From assembly GCA_036676355.1 (NCBI GenBank), contig JAKFDA010000085.1, forward strand, positions 18,057-82,056: a stretch of DNA of 64,000 nt. The letters are read 5' to 3'. This document shows, piece after piece, positions 17,935 through 26,283 of this stretch. A program made the translations under genes and the position numbers. The notes below the pieces were generated by a model. It was not told the DNA's origin, did no database searches, and worked only from the letters and a program-made list of their open reading frames with translations. How positions within the stretch are numbered: the stretch's first letter is position 1; each line of letters starts with the position of its first letter. Source of the stretch: ZC4RG42 sp036676355. GTDB lineage: Bacteria > Pseudomonadota > Gammaproteobacteria > Burkholderiales > SG8-39.

Positions 17935-20217
17935 ATGCCAGTATCGGTGTACCCCAATACCAGTGCGACGAGCGTGCGAGCGCGACATCAACAGCGAGCA
18001 CCTATTGGCGCGGTGTGCCGATACCTTGCGCCCGCGCTCCTCGCATTGCTCACGCTCTGCGCGGCCCGTGCGGCCACCGCGGCGGAGATGCCCACGCACG
18101 AGGGACCGCGTATCGGTCTGGCTTTGTCAGGCGGCGGTGCGCGCGGCGCAGCCCATATCGGCGTACTGAAAGTCCTGGAAGATCTGCGCATCCCGGTGCA
18201 TTGCATTGCCGGGACGAGCATGGGCTCGATTGTCGGCGGCGCCTATGCGTCCGGCCTGACGCCGAAGCAGATGGAAGAACTGATCGTCGGCACCAACTGG
18301 AGCGAAGTTTTTACGGATCGTCCACCGCGCGCCGAGATCTCCATCCGCCGCAAGGCCGACGACTACAAGAATCTCTATGCGCCAGAGTTCGGCGTCAGCG
18401 AAGGTGTCACCGTTCCCAAAGGATTGATCGCCGGCGTATCGGTGGAGAGCTTTCTGCGCGAAGTCACGCAATCGGCGGCGCAGATCACCGACTTCTCGCT
18501 GTTGCCTATTCCCTTTCGCGCCGTCGCCGCCGACATCGCCACGGGCGAGGAAGTCGTGATGTCCGAAGGCAGCCTGGCCGAAGCCTTGCGCGCGAGCATG
18601 TCGCTGCCCGGTGTGGTGCCGCCGGTGGAACGCGACGGACGACTGCTGGTCGACGGCGGCATCGCCAACAACCTGCCCATCGATGTCGTACGCAATCTAT
18701 GCGCGGATATCGTGATCGCGGTGGACATCGGCACGCCACCGATGAAGCGCGAGGAGATCGGCTCGGCGCTCACTGTCGTCGGACAGCTCATCAATCTGCT
18801 CGGTCAGTACACCGTCAACGAACAGAAGCGCTCGCTGAAGCAAGGCGACATCCTCATTTCGCCGGAGCTCGGAGACATCGCTTCCACTAGTTTCGAGCGT
18901 CAGGCGGAAGCAGTACGGATCGGCGAAGCGGCCGCACGGGCGGCGGCGGACGAGTTGCGCCGCTACAGCATTCCGGAAGCGCGATATGCCGAGTTGCGGC
19001 GGACACAACAACCGACCGAGTACCAGCTGGGCGTGGTCGATGAAATCCGCTTCGAGGGATTGGAGCGCACCAATGCCGCCGTGCTGCGCGGACTCGTGCA
19101 ATCGCAGCCCGGACAACCGTTGACCGAGGACGAAATCGCGGGCGATCTGCGGCGCATCTACGGGCGCGGCGATTTCGAAGGCGTCAACTACCGCATCGTG
19201 GAAGATGACGGCCGTCGAGCGCTAGTGTTCCTGCCGCACGAGAAATCATGGGGGCCGGATTATCTGCGTTTCGGCGTAGCCCTCGCCTCGGACTTCGACA
19301 GCGAGCACTATTTCAATGCGCTGATCAACTACAAGAAGACCTGGCTGAACCGCTTGGGTGCCGAGTGGAGTACCGATCTGCAAATCGGCCGCGACCGTTC
19401 CTTGCTGACCGAGCTTTATCAGCCCTTGAACGAAGCGAACGATCTGTTCGTTTCGGGCTACGGCTATCTCGCACGCTCCGTACGGGGTGTGTTCGTCGAT
19501 GACGACCGCGTCGCCGAATACGACACTCGCGAACAGCGGCTCGGGCTGGATCTCGGCCTCAACTTCTCGACATGGGGCACGGCTCGCACCGGTTTGATGT
19601 GGCGGGACGTGAGGGCCGATGTGGACACTGGTGCACCGACATTGCCGGAGGGTGACATGCGCGCCTCCGGCTTCCACGTAGCCTTTGTCACGGATCAGCT
19701 CGATGCACCTTATCTCTCTCGCAGCGGGTATTACCTCGAAGCGCGCGGCTTGTTTCCGCGCTCAGGTCTGGGCGCCGATCGCTCGTACGACCGCATGCTC
19801 CTTCGCGCCACAGGCGTGAAGAGTTTCGGCGCCCATACTTTCAATCTGGCGACGTTCTACGGCACGGACTTCCACTCCGATATGGAGCCATTCGATGCGT
19901 TCGTGCTGGGCGGCCCTTTGCGGTTGTCCGCATATCCGATCGATCGTTTCGCCGGACGCGAATACGCCTTCGGACGCCTGATGTATTACAACCAGGCGAT
20001 CAAACTTCCCAGCCCCCTCGGTACGGGACTCTATCTCGGCGCGTCGCTGGAAGCCGCGGAAGTCAAACGGCAGTTCACCGAGTCCGGCAGCTCCGGCGGC
20101 CTGTGGTCGGCATCGGTGTTTCTCGCGGCCGACACATTCCTGGGGCCGATCTACTTCGGTTACGGACGCGGCAAAGGCGGCGAAGACAGCGTGTTCTTCT
20201 TTATCGGCGTGCCCTGA
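17935..20217 (+). CDS. Patatin-like phospholipase with C-terminal beta-barrel (type Vd-like)
   Basis: This 760-residue protein has a signal peptide within about residues 30-50. The patatin domain spans about 58-330, with oxyanion GGGARGAAHIG, nucleophile Ser95 in GTSMGS, and catalytic Asp in DGGIANN near 239. A POTRA-like segment follows (about 360-420, VDEIRFEGLERTNAAVLRGL), then a C-terminal barrel of the BamA/surface-antigen family ending VFFFIGVP. This layout matches PlpD-type autotransporters, which expose or release a phospholipase. It diverges from the barrel-protein gene. Confidence 0.85.
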   Translation: MPVSVYPNTSATSVRARHQQRAPIGAVCRYLAPALLALLTLCAARAATAAEMPTHEGPRIGLALSGGGARGAAHIGVLKVLEDLRIPVHCIAGTSMGSIVGGAYASGLTPKQMEELIVGTNWSEVFTDRPPRAEISIRRKADDYKNLYAPEFGVSEGVTVPKGLIAGVSVESFLREVTQSAAQITDFSLLPIPFRAVAADIATGEEVVMSEGSLAEALRASMSLPGVVPPVERDGRLLVDGGIANNLPIDVVRNLCADIVIAVDIGTPPMKREEIGSALTVVGQLINLLGQYTVNEQKRSLKQGDILISPELGDIASTSFERQAEAVRIGEAAARAAADELRRYSIPEARYAELRRTQQPTEYQLGVVDEIRFEGLERTNAAVLRGLVQSQPGQPLTEDEIAGDLRRIYGRGDFEGVNYRIVEDDGRRALVFLPHEKSWGPDYLRFGVALASDFDSEHYFNALINYKKTWLNRLGAEWSTDLQIGRDRSLLTELYQPLNEANDLFVSGYGYLARSVRGVFVDDDRVAEYDTREQRLGLDLGLNFSTWGTARTGLMWRDVRADVDTGAPTLPEGDMRASGFHVAFVTDQLDAPYLSRSGYYLEARGLFPRSGLGADRSYDRMLLRATGVKSFGAHTFNLATFYGTDFHSDMEPFDAFVLGGPLRLSAYPIDRFAGREYAFGRLMYYNQAIKLPSPLGTGLYLGASLEAAEVKRQFTESGSSGGLWSASVFLAADTFLGPIYFGYGRGKGGEDSVFFFIGVP

Positions 20218-20230
20218 TCCGATGCCGTTT

Positions 20231-20257
20231 GTGCCGGTGTCATGCTGCGGCCGGCAC
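20231..20257. terminator. Candidate hairpin between convergent genes
   Basis: GTGCCGG and CCGGCAC form a 7-bp GC-rich stem between the patatin gene and the convergent SYLF gene. There is no T-run on either side, so this is at best a weak terminator. Confidence 0.3.
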
Positions 20258-20286
20258 CGCGAGCGATTCCGGACGGTCCGACCACC

Positions 20287-20850
20287 TCAGCGAGGCGTGT
20301 ACGAAAACTTCTGCCCGCCTACGCTCGCCTCGTACATCAATCCGCCTTTCGCGACGGTGAACGTCGCCATGCCGTTCTGGTATTTGCCGATCGTTTCCGC
20401 ATCGTGTTTGCCGCCGCTGGCTCCTGCCGATGCGCCTGCGGTGCCGGCCTTCGCACTCGTGCCCGCGGTGATCGCCACGGCGGAAGCGTCCGCCCCGAAT
20501 TCGAAGTTACCGCCGGTGAATTCCTTGAACGCGCGATCGTTCTCGAAAAAAATGATCTGGCTATAGGCCTGGCCACCGAGTTGCAGACCGACCGAAACCT
20601 GCGTCACCGACGTATCGCCCACGTACTCACCTTTGCGGTACACGCGGCCTTTGCCGTATGCGCCGCCGATACCGATGCCGCCTTTGCCAATGGTGGGGAA
20701 CACCGCATAGCCGTAAGCGTTGTTGAAGAAACGTTTGCTCTCCCCGGCTTCCTTGAACACCTTGATCGTTTCCGCATACTCATCTGCCAGGGCGGGCGCC
20801 GGTAACGCAACCGTGGCGACAAGCAATATCCAAAGTAAACGCCTGAACAT
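20287..20850 (-). CDS. SYLF/YSC84 domain protein, exported
   Basis: This 187-residue protein has a signal peptide (LLVATVALPAPALA). A SYLF (YSC84) domain follows: FNNAYGYAVFPTIGKGGIGI, GVYRKG-like strand, QVSVGLQLGGQAYSQIIFF and the C-terminal KGGLMYEASVGGQKFSY. SYLF domains bind lipids, and bacterial secreted versions are common stress-associated envelope proteins. An Ala/Gly/Ser-rich loop interrupts it near residues 125-148. Its start faces the 21043 gene across 192 bp. Confidence 0.82.
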   Translation of the reverse strand: MFRRLLWILLVATVALPAPALADEYAETIKVFKEAGESKRFFNNAYGYAVFPTIGKGGIGIGGAYGKGRVYRKGEYVGDTSVTQVSVGLQLGGQAYSQIIFFENDRAFKEFTGGNFEFGADASAVAITAGTSAKAGTAGASAGASGGKHDAETIGKYQNGMATFTVAKGGLMYEASVGGQKFSYTPR

Positions 20851-20967
20851 GATCGCTCCTTCACAAATCGCATCACTCCCCTTCTTTGGCCAGACTGGCC
20901 CACGACGCTATGCGAACCAAACGCATGCGGCGCAACGACAGTTTTGCCGTTCTGCGGCGAATTGCCG

Positions 20968-20986
20968 ATAGGACCAAGGACCAATG
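20968..20986 (+). promoter_or_regulatory. Repeated 19-bp motif, copy 2
   Basis: ATAGGACCAAGGACCAATG lies 57 bp before the ATG of the 21043 gene and 118 bp from the divergent SYLF start. The core GGACCAAGG is identical to copy 3. It could act on either gene. Confidence 0.55.
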
Positions 20987-21042
20987 TTCAGACCGGAGGA
21001 CGCCGCCTATCGTTTTCGCGGTCATCCAACGAGGGGAACGGC

Positions 21043-21618
21043 ATGAAAGCGCTGTGGACACTCTTACTCCTGATCCTGGTGTCCGTCGCGCAGCATGCGG
21101 CGGCGCAGTCTTCCGCGAATGAGGACGCAAAGGGCGCCGGCGCCATGCAGGCAGTGCACCTCACCGCCACCGTCGAAGCGGTGGATCAGGAGAATCGAAT
21201 CGTGACGCTAAAAGGGCCGCAAGGCGACATCACGGCGGTCCGCGTCGGCGACGATGTCCGCAATCTGGATCGGCTTGCGGCCGGCGACACCGTCGAAATC
21301 GATTACTACGAAGCGGTGGCGCTCGACATCAAGAACACCGACGCGGCGCCGACGGCGACCCAGACAACATCAGTCAAGCGCGCCAAACCCGGGGAGAAAC
21401 CGGGCGGCATGGTCCAACGCAAAGTGCGTGTCGTCACCGAAGTGATGGGCGTCAATCCGGAGTCGCAGACTCTGCTGGTGCGCGGCCCGCTCGGGAATCT
21501 CACGCGCATCAAAGTAAAAGATCCCGCGCGCCTTGCCGAATTTAAGGTCGGCGCCAAAGTCGATGTCACCTATATCGAAAGCCTCGCCATCGCGATCCGG
21601 GAGACGCCGCGAAAATAA
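21043..21618 (+). CDS. Exported protein with two copies of a small beta-rich domain
   Basis: This 191-residue protein has a signal peptide (LLLILVSVAQHAAA). The mature part is an internal duplication. Repeat 1 (about 38-95) reads TATVEAVDQENRIVTLKGPQ and later VRVGDDV. Repeat 2 (about 125-188) reads VVTEVMGVNPESQTLLVRGP and later IKVKDPARL; each ends with VD-Y-E-AVA or VTYIESLAIAI. No named family is assigned. A basic Lys/Pro linker separates the repeats. The start is set at 21043 by the signal peptide and GAGGGGAACGGC upstream. It precedes the CAX gene by 54 bp. Confidence 0.75.
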   Translation: MKALWTLLLLILVSVAQHAAAQSSANEDAKGAGAMQAVHLTATVEAVDQENRIVTLKGPQGDITAVRVGDDVRNLDRLAAGDTVEIDYYEAVALDIKNTDAAPTATQTTSVKRAKPGEKPGGMVQRKVRVVTEVMGVNPESQTLLVRGPLGNLTRIKVKDPARLAEFKVGAKVDVTYIESLAIAIRETPRK

Positions 21619-21672
21619 CCCGGCGCGCGTTTCGAGGCTGGCGGCAGAGCCGTATCCCGTGGATCGCTTGAT

Positions 21673-22770
21673 ATGGATTTGCTCATTCACGAGATACGGC
21701 GCAATCCTCTGCTCTGGCTACTCGTCTCCGTACCGTTCGTGCTGATGACGGATCGTTTCAAACCGGATTCGCCAATATTGCTCTTCTTGCTTTCCATCGT
21801 GGCGATCGTTCCGCTCGCCGCGCTGCTGAGTCATGCCACCGAATCGGTTGCCGCGAGAACCGGCGATGCGGTCGGCGGCCTGCTGAATGCGACGCTCGGC
21901 AATCTGACCGAACTGGTCATCGCGCTCTCCGCACTTCGGGCCGGTGAATACCTCCTGGTGAAAGCGACCATCGCCGGCGCTATCGTGACGAATGCGCTGT
22001 TCATGCTCGGTGCGTCCTTTCTGCTTGGCGGGCTGAAACATCATGTGCAGGAATTCAATCGCACCGGCGTGCGCCTGCAGGCCGGCATGCTGTTCCTCGC
22101 CACCATTTGTCTGCTGCTGCCTTCGGCAGTCGGCGCCATGGCTTCCGGGCAGGCCACCGCCTTCGCCGAACAATTGAGCGTGTCGTTGGCTTTGGTGCTG
22201 ATTGCGACCTACTGCTTGGGCCTTTATTTCTCCCTGGGCACGCATCGTGAATTCTTCAAGGCGCAGAACGAGCAAGCGGAGAGCGAAACCCACGTGTGGC
22301 CCATGCGATTGGCACTGAGCACTCTTGCCGGCGTGACCGTGCTCGTCGCGCTCGTGGCCGAGGTCTTTATCGAGTCGGTGCAAGGCGCGGCCGAGACGAT
22401 GGGAACGAGCAAGGCCTTCGTCGGCTTCATCATCGTTGCGCTGGTCAGCGGCGCGGGCGAAATGGCTGCGGCGTTCGCCGGAGCGCGCCGCAACCGCCTG
22501 GATCTCAGCGTGGGCATCGCATTGGGAAGTGCGACCCAGATCGCCCTTTTCGTCGCGCCGGCGCTCGTGCTGGCGAGCTATGCGTTGGGTCCATTCCCCA
22601 TGACGCTGGAGTTCTGGCCCGCCGCGGTGCAAATGGTGCTGGTCGCCACGCTGATCGCCGCGCTCGTATCCGGAACGGGCCGCGCCGTCTGGTTCACGGG
22701 GGTGCTCATCCTCGCGGTCTATGTGGCGTTCGCAATCGCGCTCTACCTGCTTCCGCCTCAACCTTCATGA
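21673..22770 (+). CDS. CAX-type calcium/proton exchanger (variant second signature)
   Basis: This 365-residue protein has about 11 membrane segments. The first alpha-repeat is canonical (LLNATLGNLTELVIALSALR near residues 70-90). The second repeat keeps GIALGSATQIALFVAP near 275-290, but the usual GNAAEH is SGAGEM here: the Glu is kept and the conserved Asn and His are lost. The family exports Ca2+ against H+. The stop overlaps the next gene's ATG. It may be co-transcribed with the duplicated-domain gene, under motif copy 2. Confidence 0.85.
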   Translation: MDLLIHEIRRNPLLWLLVSVPFVLMTDRFKPDSPILLFLLSIVAIVPLAALLSHATESVAARTGDAVGGLLNATLGNLTELVIALSALRAGEYLLVKATIAGAIVTNALFMLGASFLLGGLKHHVQEFNRTGVRLQAGMLFLATICLLLPSAVGAMASGQATAFAEQLSVSLALVLIATYCLGLYFSLGTHREFFKAQNEQAESETHVWPMRLALSTLAGVTVLVALVAEVFIESVQGAAETMGTSKAFVGFIIVALVSGAGEMAAAFAGARRNRLDLSVGIALGSATQIALFVAPALVLASYALGPFPMTLEFWPAAVQMVLVATLIAALVSGTGRAVWFTGVLILAVYVAFAIALYLLPPQPS

Positions 22771-23468
22771 GCACGCGACGGATCGACGAGCTCTTTACAT
22801 CAGCGTATTCCTTCCTGCCGGCGTACGAACGCCGGCCGGTGCTCGATCCGTTGGCGCGCGCGGCAGAAGTTATCTTCGGCCTGCTTATGGCGATGTCGTT
22901 CTCCGGCTCGCTCAGCGTGGCCACAGCGGGGCAGCAGGAGATTCGCACGATGATGTACGCGGCGCTCGGCTGCAATCTCGCCTGGGGCATCGTGGATGCG
23001 GTTATGTATCTGATCATCACGCTCACCGTTCGGGCGCGCAACATGGCCTTGCTGCGTCGCGTGCGCGGCACCACTGACCGCAAGGCCGCGCACGAAAGCA
23101 TCAGCGAAGCGATGCCCGGTCGGCTGGGAGAGGCGCTCGGCGAAGACGTGCTAGAGGTGCTGCGTCAACGGCTGGTCGCCATATCAAATCCGCCGACCTA
23201 CGCGCAATTGCGGCTCGACGATCTGCGCGGCGCGATCGGCGTGTTCTTCCTCGTGGTGCTCGCCACCTTTCCGATCGTCGTGCCGTTCATGTTCATTCCC
23301 GATGCGGCGCTTGCGCTGCGCGTCTCGAACTCGATCGGGCTGGTTATTCTGTTCGCCGCCGGGTACTGCCTCGGCCGCTATGTCGAAGCCAGCCCATGGC
23401 GTCCGGCGCTCGCGCTCGCCGCTGTGGGAGCGGCGCTGTTCTTCGCGATCATCGCGCTGGGCGGATGA
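22767..23468 (+). CDS. VIT/CCC1-like membrane protein
   Basis: This 233-residue protein has about five hydrophobic segments. VIFGLLMAMSFSGSLSVATAG near residues 33-55 and AALGCNLAWGIVDAVMYLI resemble the VIT1/CCC1 iron/manganese transporter core. The first helix lacks the usual cytoplasmic acid-rich metal-binding domain. A soluble loop lies at about 95-150. The ATG overlaps the CAX stop (ATGA), pairing two possible metal-cation transporters. The substrate is not evident. Confidence 0.6.
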   Translation: MSTRRIDELFTSAYSFLPAYERRPVLDPLARAAEVIFGLLMAMSFSGSLSVATAGQQEIRTMMYAALGCNLAWGIVDAVMYLIITLTVRARNMALLRRVRGTTDRKAAHESISEAMPGRLGEALGEDVLEVLRQRLVAISNPPTYAQLRLDDLRGAIGVFFLVVLATFPIVVPFMFIPDAALALRVSNSIGLVILFAAGYCLGRYVEASPWRPALALAAVGAALFFAIIALGG

Positions 23469-23634
23469 GGGCGTCCACGATACGCACAATCGTGAACTGG
23501 GCAGGGCATCGCCATACCAGGCCGATGATCGAAGGCGAACTGCGGCGCTTGATGCATCGGCTCCGGCGCGCAGCCGGCGAAGAGAAGCGGCGGTAGCACC
23601 GACTAAAGGATGCGAAGCAGTCTGTCGTTCCGCC

Positions 23635-24015
23635 TCAGGCTTGCTCGTCCGGCACCCCGGTCGGCAATCGATATGGCGTCGCGCAAATGGGCTCGCTCAG
23701 AGCCGCCACACCGCCCTGTGGCCGGCAGATGCGTGCGGCCATGCAGGCATACTCGAACAGCTCGTCGGCGCGTTCTTCCGGCACAAGCAGTTGCACGAGC
23801 CGCACGAACACGGACTCCGGCAGATCGTCGGGATTGCGTGTCTTCGCTGCCCTGATGATGGCTACTCCGCGGCACGACACGCTATCGGCAACAGTCACGC
23901 CGCGCTCCTTCATCGCGCGAATCAACGCCAAATCGGCGCCGTCGTCCGGCAACACGCACACAATGAGCCGCGTGCGCTCCCAGGCGGTGGAAGTCGCCTG
24001 CGACTCCGGACTCAT
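23635..24015 (-). CDS. PII-like regulatory protein (second)
   Basis: This 126-residue protein has a ferredoxin-like pattern, beginning RLIVCVLPDDGADLALIRAM, with VTVADSVSCRGVAII and SVFVRLVQLLVPEERADELF. It is similar in layout to the PII-like protein encoded immediately upstream, but lacks a recognisable T-loop tyrosine or the classical ATP-binding signature. It overlaps that gene by 4 bp and is last in the operon. It probably senses a ligand and regulates the DUF1538 transporter (inference). Confidence 0.6.
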   Translation of the reverse strand: MSPESQATSTAWERTRLIVCVLPDDGADLALIRAMKERGVTVADSVSCRGVAIIRAAKTRNPDDLPESVFVRLVQLLVPEERADELFEYACMAARICRPQGGVAALSEPICATPYRLPTGVPDEQA

Positions 24016-24383
24016 GTCCGCCTCTCCTGCACCAGCCTTTCGCGAACGGCCTCCGGGACATAGGTTGCCACCTTGTCGAGCGGGATTGCGTAGATCAGCC
24101 CCGCCCCTGGGCGGTCCAGTCCAAGCCGTGCGTAGAGACTGCGCATCACGACATCGCGGTGCTCCGCGGCGCCGATCATGCTGACCACTTCCTTCTCCGC
24201 CTCCACGGCGATGCCTAGAAGGCCGAGACGCTCCCGCACGCCGACGCCGCGCGCGTGGTAAACGACCGCGCCTGCGACGCCCACGTCGCGGGCGGCCTTG
24301 ATGACTTCGTCCGCCCGGCCGAGCGGAACGATGCAGTTGATCAGTACCGCGTCGGTGAGATAAGTGAGTCCGTTGTCGTTCAT
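24012..24383 (-). CDS. PII-like regulatory protein (first)
   Basis: This 123-residue PII-superfamily-like protein starts DAVLINCIVPLGRADEVIKA, the beta1-alpha1 unit. It continues AGAVVYHARGVGVRERLG (T-loop region) and EKEVVSMIGAAEHRDVVMR, and ends DKVATYVPEAV. It differs from GlnB/GlnK and belongs with PII-like proteins coded beside transporters. The ATG overlaps the DUF1538 stop. Two different PII-like subunits after one transporter may form a hetero-oligomeric sensor. Confidence 0.72.
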   Translation of the reverse strand: MNDNGLTYLTDAVLINCIVPLGRADEVIKAARDVGVAGAVVYHARGVGVRERLGLLGIAVEAEKEVVSMIGAAEHRDVVMRSLYARLGLDRPGAGLIYAIPLDKVATYVPEAVRERLVQERRT

Positions 24384-26218
24384 ATCAATTCCTGGACGGG
24401 AGCGAGTGGCTCATCGGATGCGCTGCGCGCCGCGGCGCGCGCTTCACGTTCGCTCTTGTAACGCGACCACAACCCGGATATCAGCACGGAGATGATCGGG
24501 CCGACCGAGGCCAGGGACAGAATGCCGAAGCCCTCGATCGCGCCGCTCGCATTGGCGAAGCCAAGCCCGAGCGCGAGCACGAGCGGTACGGTGACGGGAC
24601 CGGTCGTGACGCCGGCGCTATCCCAGGCGACATTGACGAAGGCTTCGCTGGAAACCAAAGTCAGCACTGCGGCGACGGCATAGCCGCCGAGCAGCAGCCA
24701 TACCAATGGCAGATCGAAGACGAGTTTGGCGATGCCGAGTGCGATGCCGAACGCGACGCCGATCGACACTGCCAGAATCAAGCTCTTCTTCTTGAACACG
24801 CCGTTGGTCAGTTCCTCTGCCGTGATGCCGAGCGCCGACAACGCGGGTTCCGCGATCGTTGCGCCGAAGCCGAGAAACCATACGAACGCGAGTGCGAGGA
24901 TCAGGCCGGTGATGAAGCCGTAGAGCGGCGAGTCCGCCGCACCGGAGACTTGCATGAATGCGGTCGGCACGAGGTTGCCCGATCCGCTTCCCAACGTCGA
25001 GAGTCCGTAGGTCAGCCCGAGGTTGAACATGCACATGCCGGCAATGGTGAGTGCAATGCCGAGAAAAATTTCTGCACGATTGGCGAGGCGTTCGCGCAGC
25101 ACGAACGTCAGCACCACAAACAAGAACACCACCAGGGGCAGGATTGCTCGGATGCCGGCGACGATTTCCGCCAACGGGCTGCGCGCGTACCACGGCGGTT
25201 GGGCCGCTTGCGCAACGAGCGCCGCCTGACGCGCGCCCTCGACGATCTCGGCCGGCGATACGGTCGAAGCGACATACATCGCGAGAAGCAGCACACCCGC
25301 GACGGGAAACAGCGAGGCGAGCGTCACGATACCGAAGCCCGAGAGGCCGCCGCTCCCCTTGCCGGCCGCGACGGAGATTCCCACTCCAAGTGCGAGTACT
25401 AGCGGCACGGTAACGGGGCCGGTCGTCACGGCGCCCGTGTCCCAGGCGAGTCCGAGCGCCGTGACGAGATCCGGATCGCGCGCCATGTAGAGCGTCGGCG
25501 CGAAAGCCAATACCAGCGAGATGAGAATCAGCGGCTTGAGACTCCAACCGTAGAGAAACCGCAATGTGCCGACGACGGCAGCGAGCCCCACCGACGCACC
25601 GACCACCAGCACCAACGCGTCGGACCACTCGTTGAGCAACGCATAAAGATACGGCGCGCGCTCCACCGAAACGATCTGGCCGGCGATCTTCAACGCGCCG
25701 ATGGCTGGCTCCGCGAAAGTCACGCCGATACCCAGCAGCAACGTGAACAACAGCACCAGCGGCAGGGAAAGTTTGCGCGGCAACTGGCTGCCGATGATCG
25801 TGCCGAAGGGCATGAGGCCGATCTTCAGCCCCTCCATGAACAACATCAGCCCGACGATCACCGCCAGCATCCCGGCAGTTATGACGAGCGGCCCTTCGAT
25901 GTGCTCGCGCAGGATAAGAATCTGGAACAGCGCCAGATAGAGCGCTAAAGGAACGACGGCGCGAGCCTGATCGTTGAAGCGGTAAGAGATGTAGGGCCGC
26001 AGCAGTCTCGACACTTCGTCCGGCCGCAAGCGAAGTTCAGCGGCCTTGGCGGGTAGCGGCTGTCCATCAAGGCCGTATTCGATGACGGGAGCCAGCGCGT
26101 TGTAGCTAATCTGCCGTGCGCCGCTTCCCATTGCACGTAGATAGTCACCGTAACGTACGCATCGCTCGACAGCCGATGTCGAGCGATGCGCGTCGGCCAT
26201 CCCGACCTCCGCAGTCAT
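24380..26218 (-). CDS. DUF1538 membrane transporter, duplicated
   Basis: This 612-residue protein has about 14 membrane segments in two homologous halves. Each half has a pore-like signature: GVTFAEPAIGALKIAG versus GATIAEPALSALGIT, and WDTGAVTTGPVTVPLVLALG versus WDSAGVTTGPVTVPLVLALG. DUF1538 pairs have been reported as monovalent cation/H+ antiporters; here both halves are fused. The start at 26218 follows GGAGG; the longer open frame to 26389 overlaps the adaptor gene. It is followed by two overlapping PII-like genes. Confidence 0.82.
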   Translation of the reverse strand: MTAEVGMADAHRSTSAVERCVRYGDYLRAMGSGARQISYNALAPVIEYGLDGQPLPAKAAELRLRPDEVSRLLRPYISYRFNDQARAVVPLALYLALFQILILREHIEGPLVITAGMLAVIVGLMLFMEGLKIGLMPFGTIIGSQLPRKLSLPLVLLFTLLLGIGVTFAEPAIGALKIAGQIVSVERAPYLYALLNEWSDALVLVVGASVGLAAVVGTLRFLYGWSLKPLILISLVLAFAPTLYMARDPDLVTALGLAWDTGAVTTGPVTVPLVLALGVGISVAAGKGSGGLSGFGIVTLASLFPVAGVLLLAMYVASTVSPAEIVEGARQAALVAQAAQPPWYARSPLAEIVAGIRAILPLVVFLFVVLTFVLRERLANRAEIFLGIALTIAGMCMFNLGLTYGLSTLGSGSGNLVPTAFMQVSGAADSPLYGFITGLILALAFVWFLGFGATIAEPALSALGITAEELTNGVFKKKSLILAVSIGVAFGIALGIAKLVFDLPLVWLLLGGYAVAAVLTLVSSEAFVNVAWDSAGVTTGPVTVPLVLALGLGFANASGAIEGFGILSLASVGPIISVLISGLWSRYKSEREARAAARSASDEPLAPVQELI

Positions 26219-26283
26219 CGTGCCTCCATGTATCGCGCGGCGCTCCGGTTTTTCATTGTCGAATAGGCGCGTGAACGCCGGCG

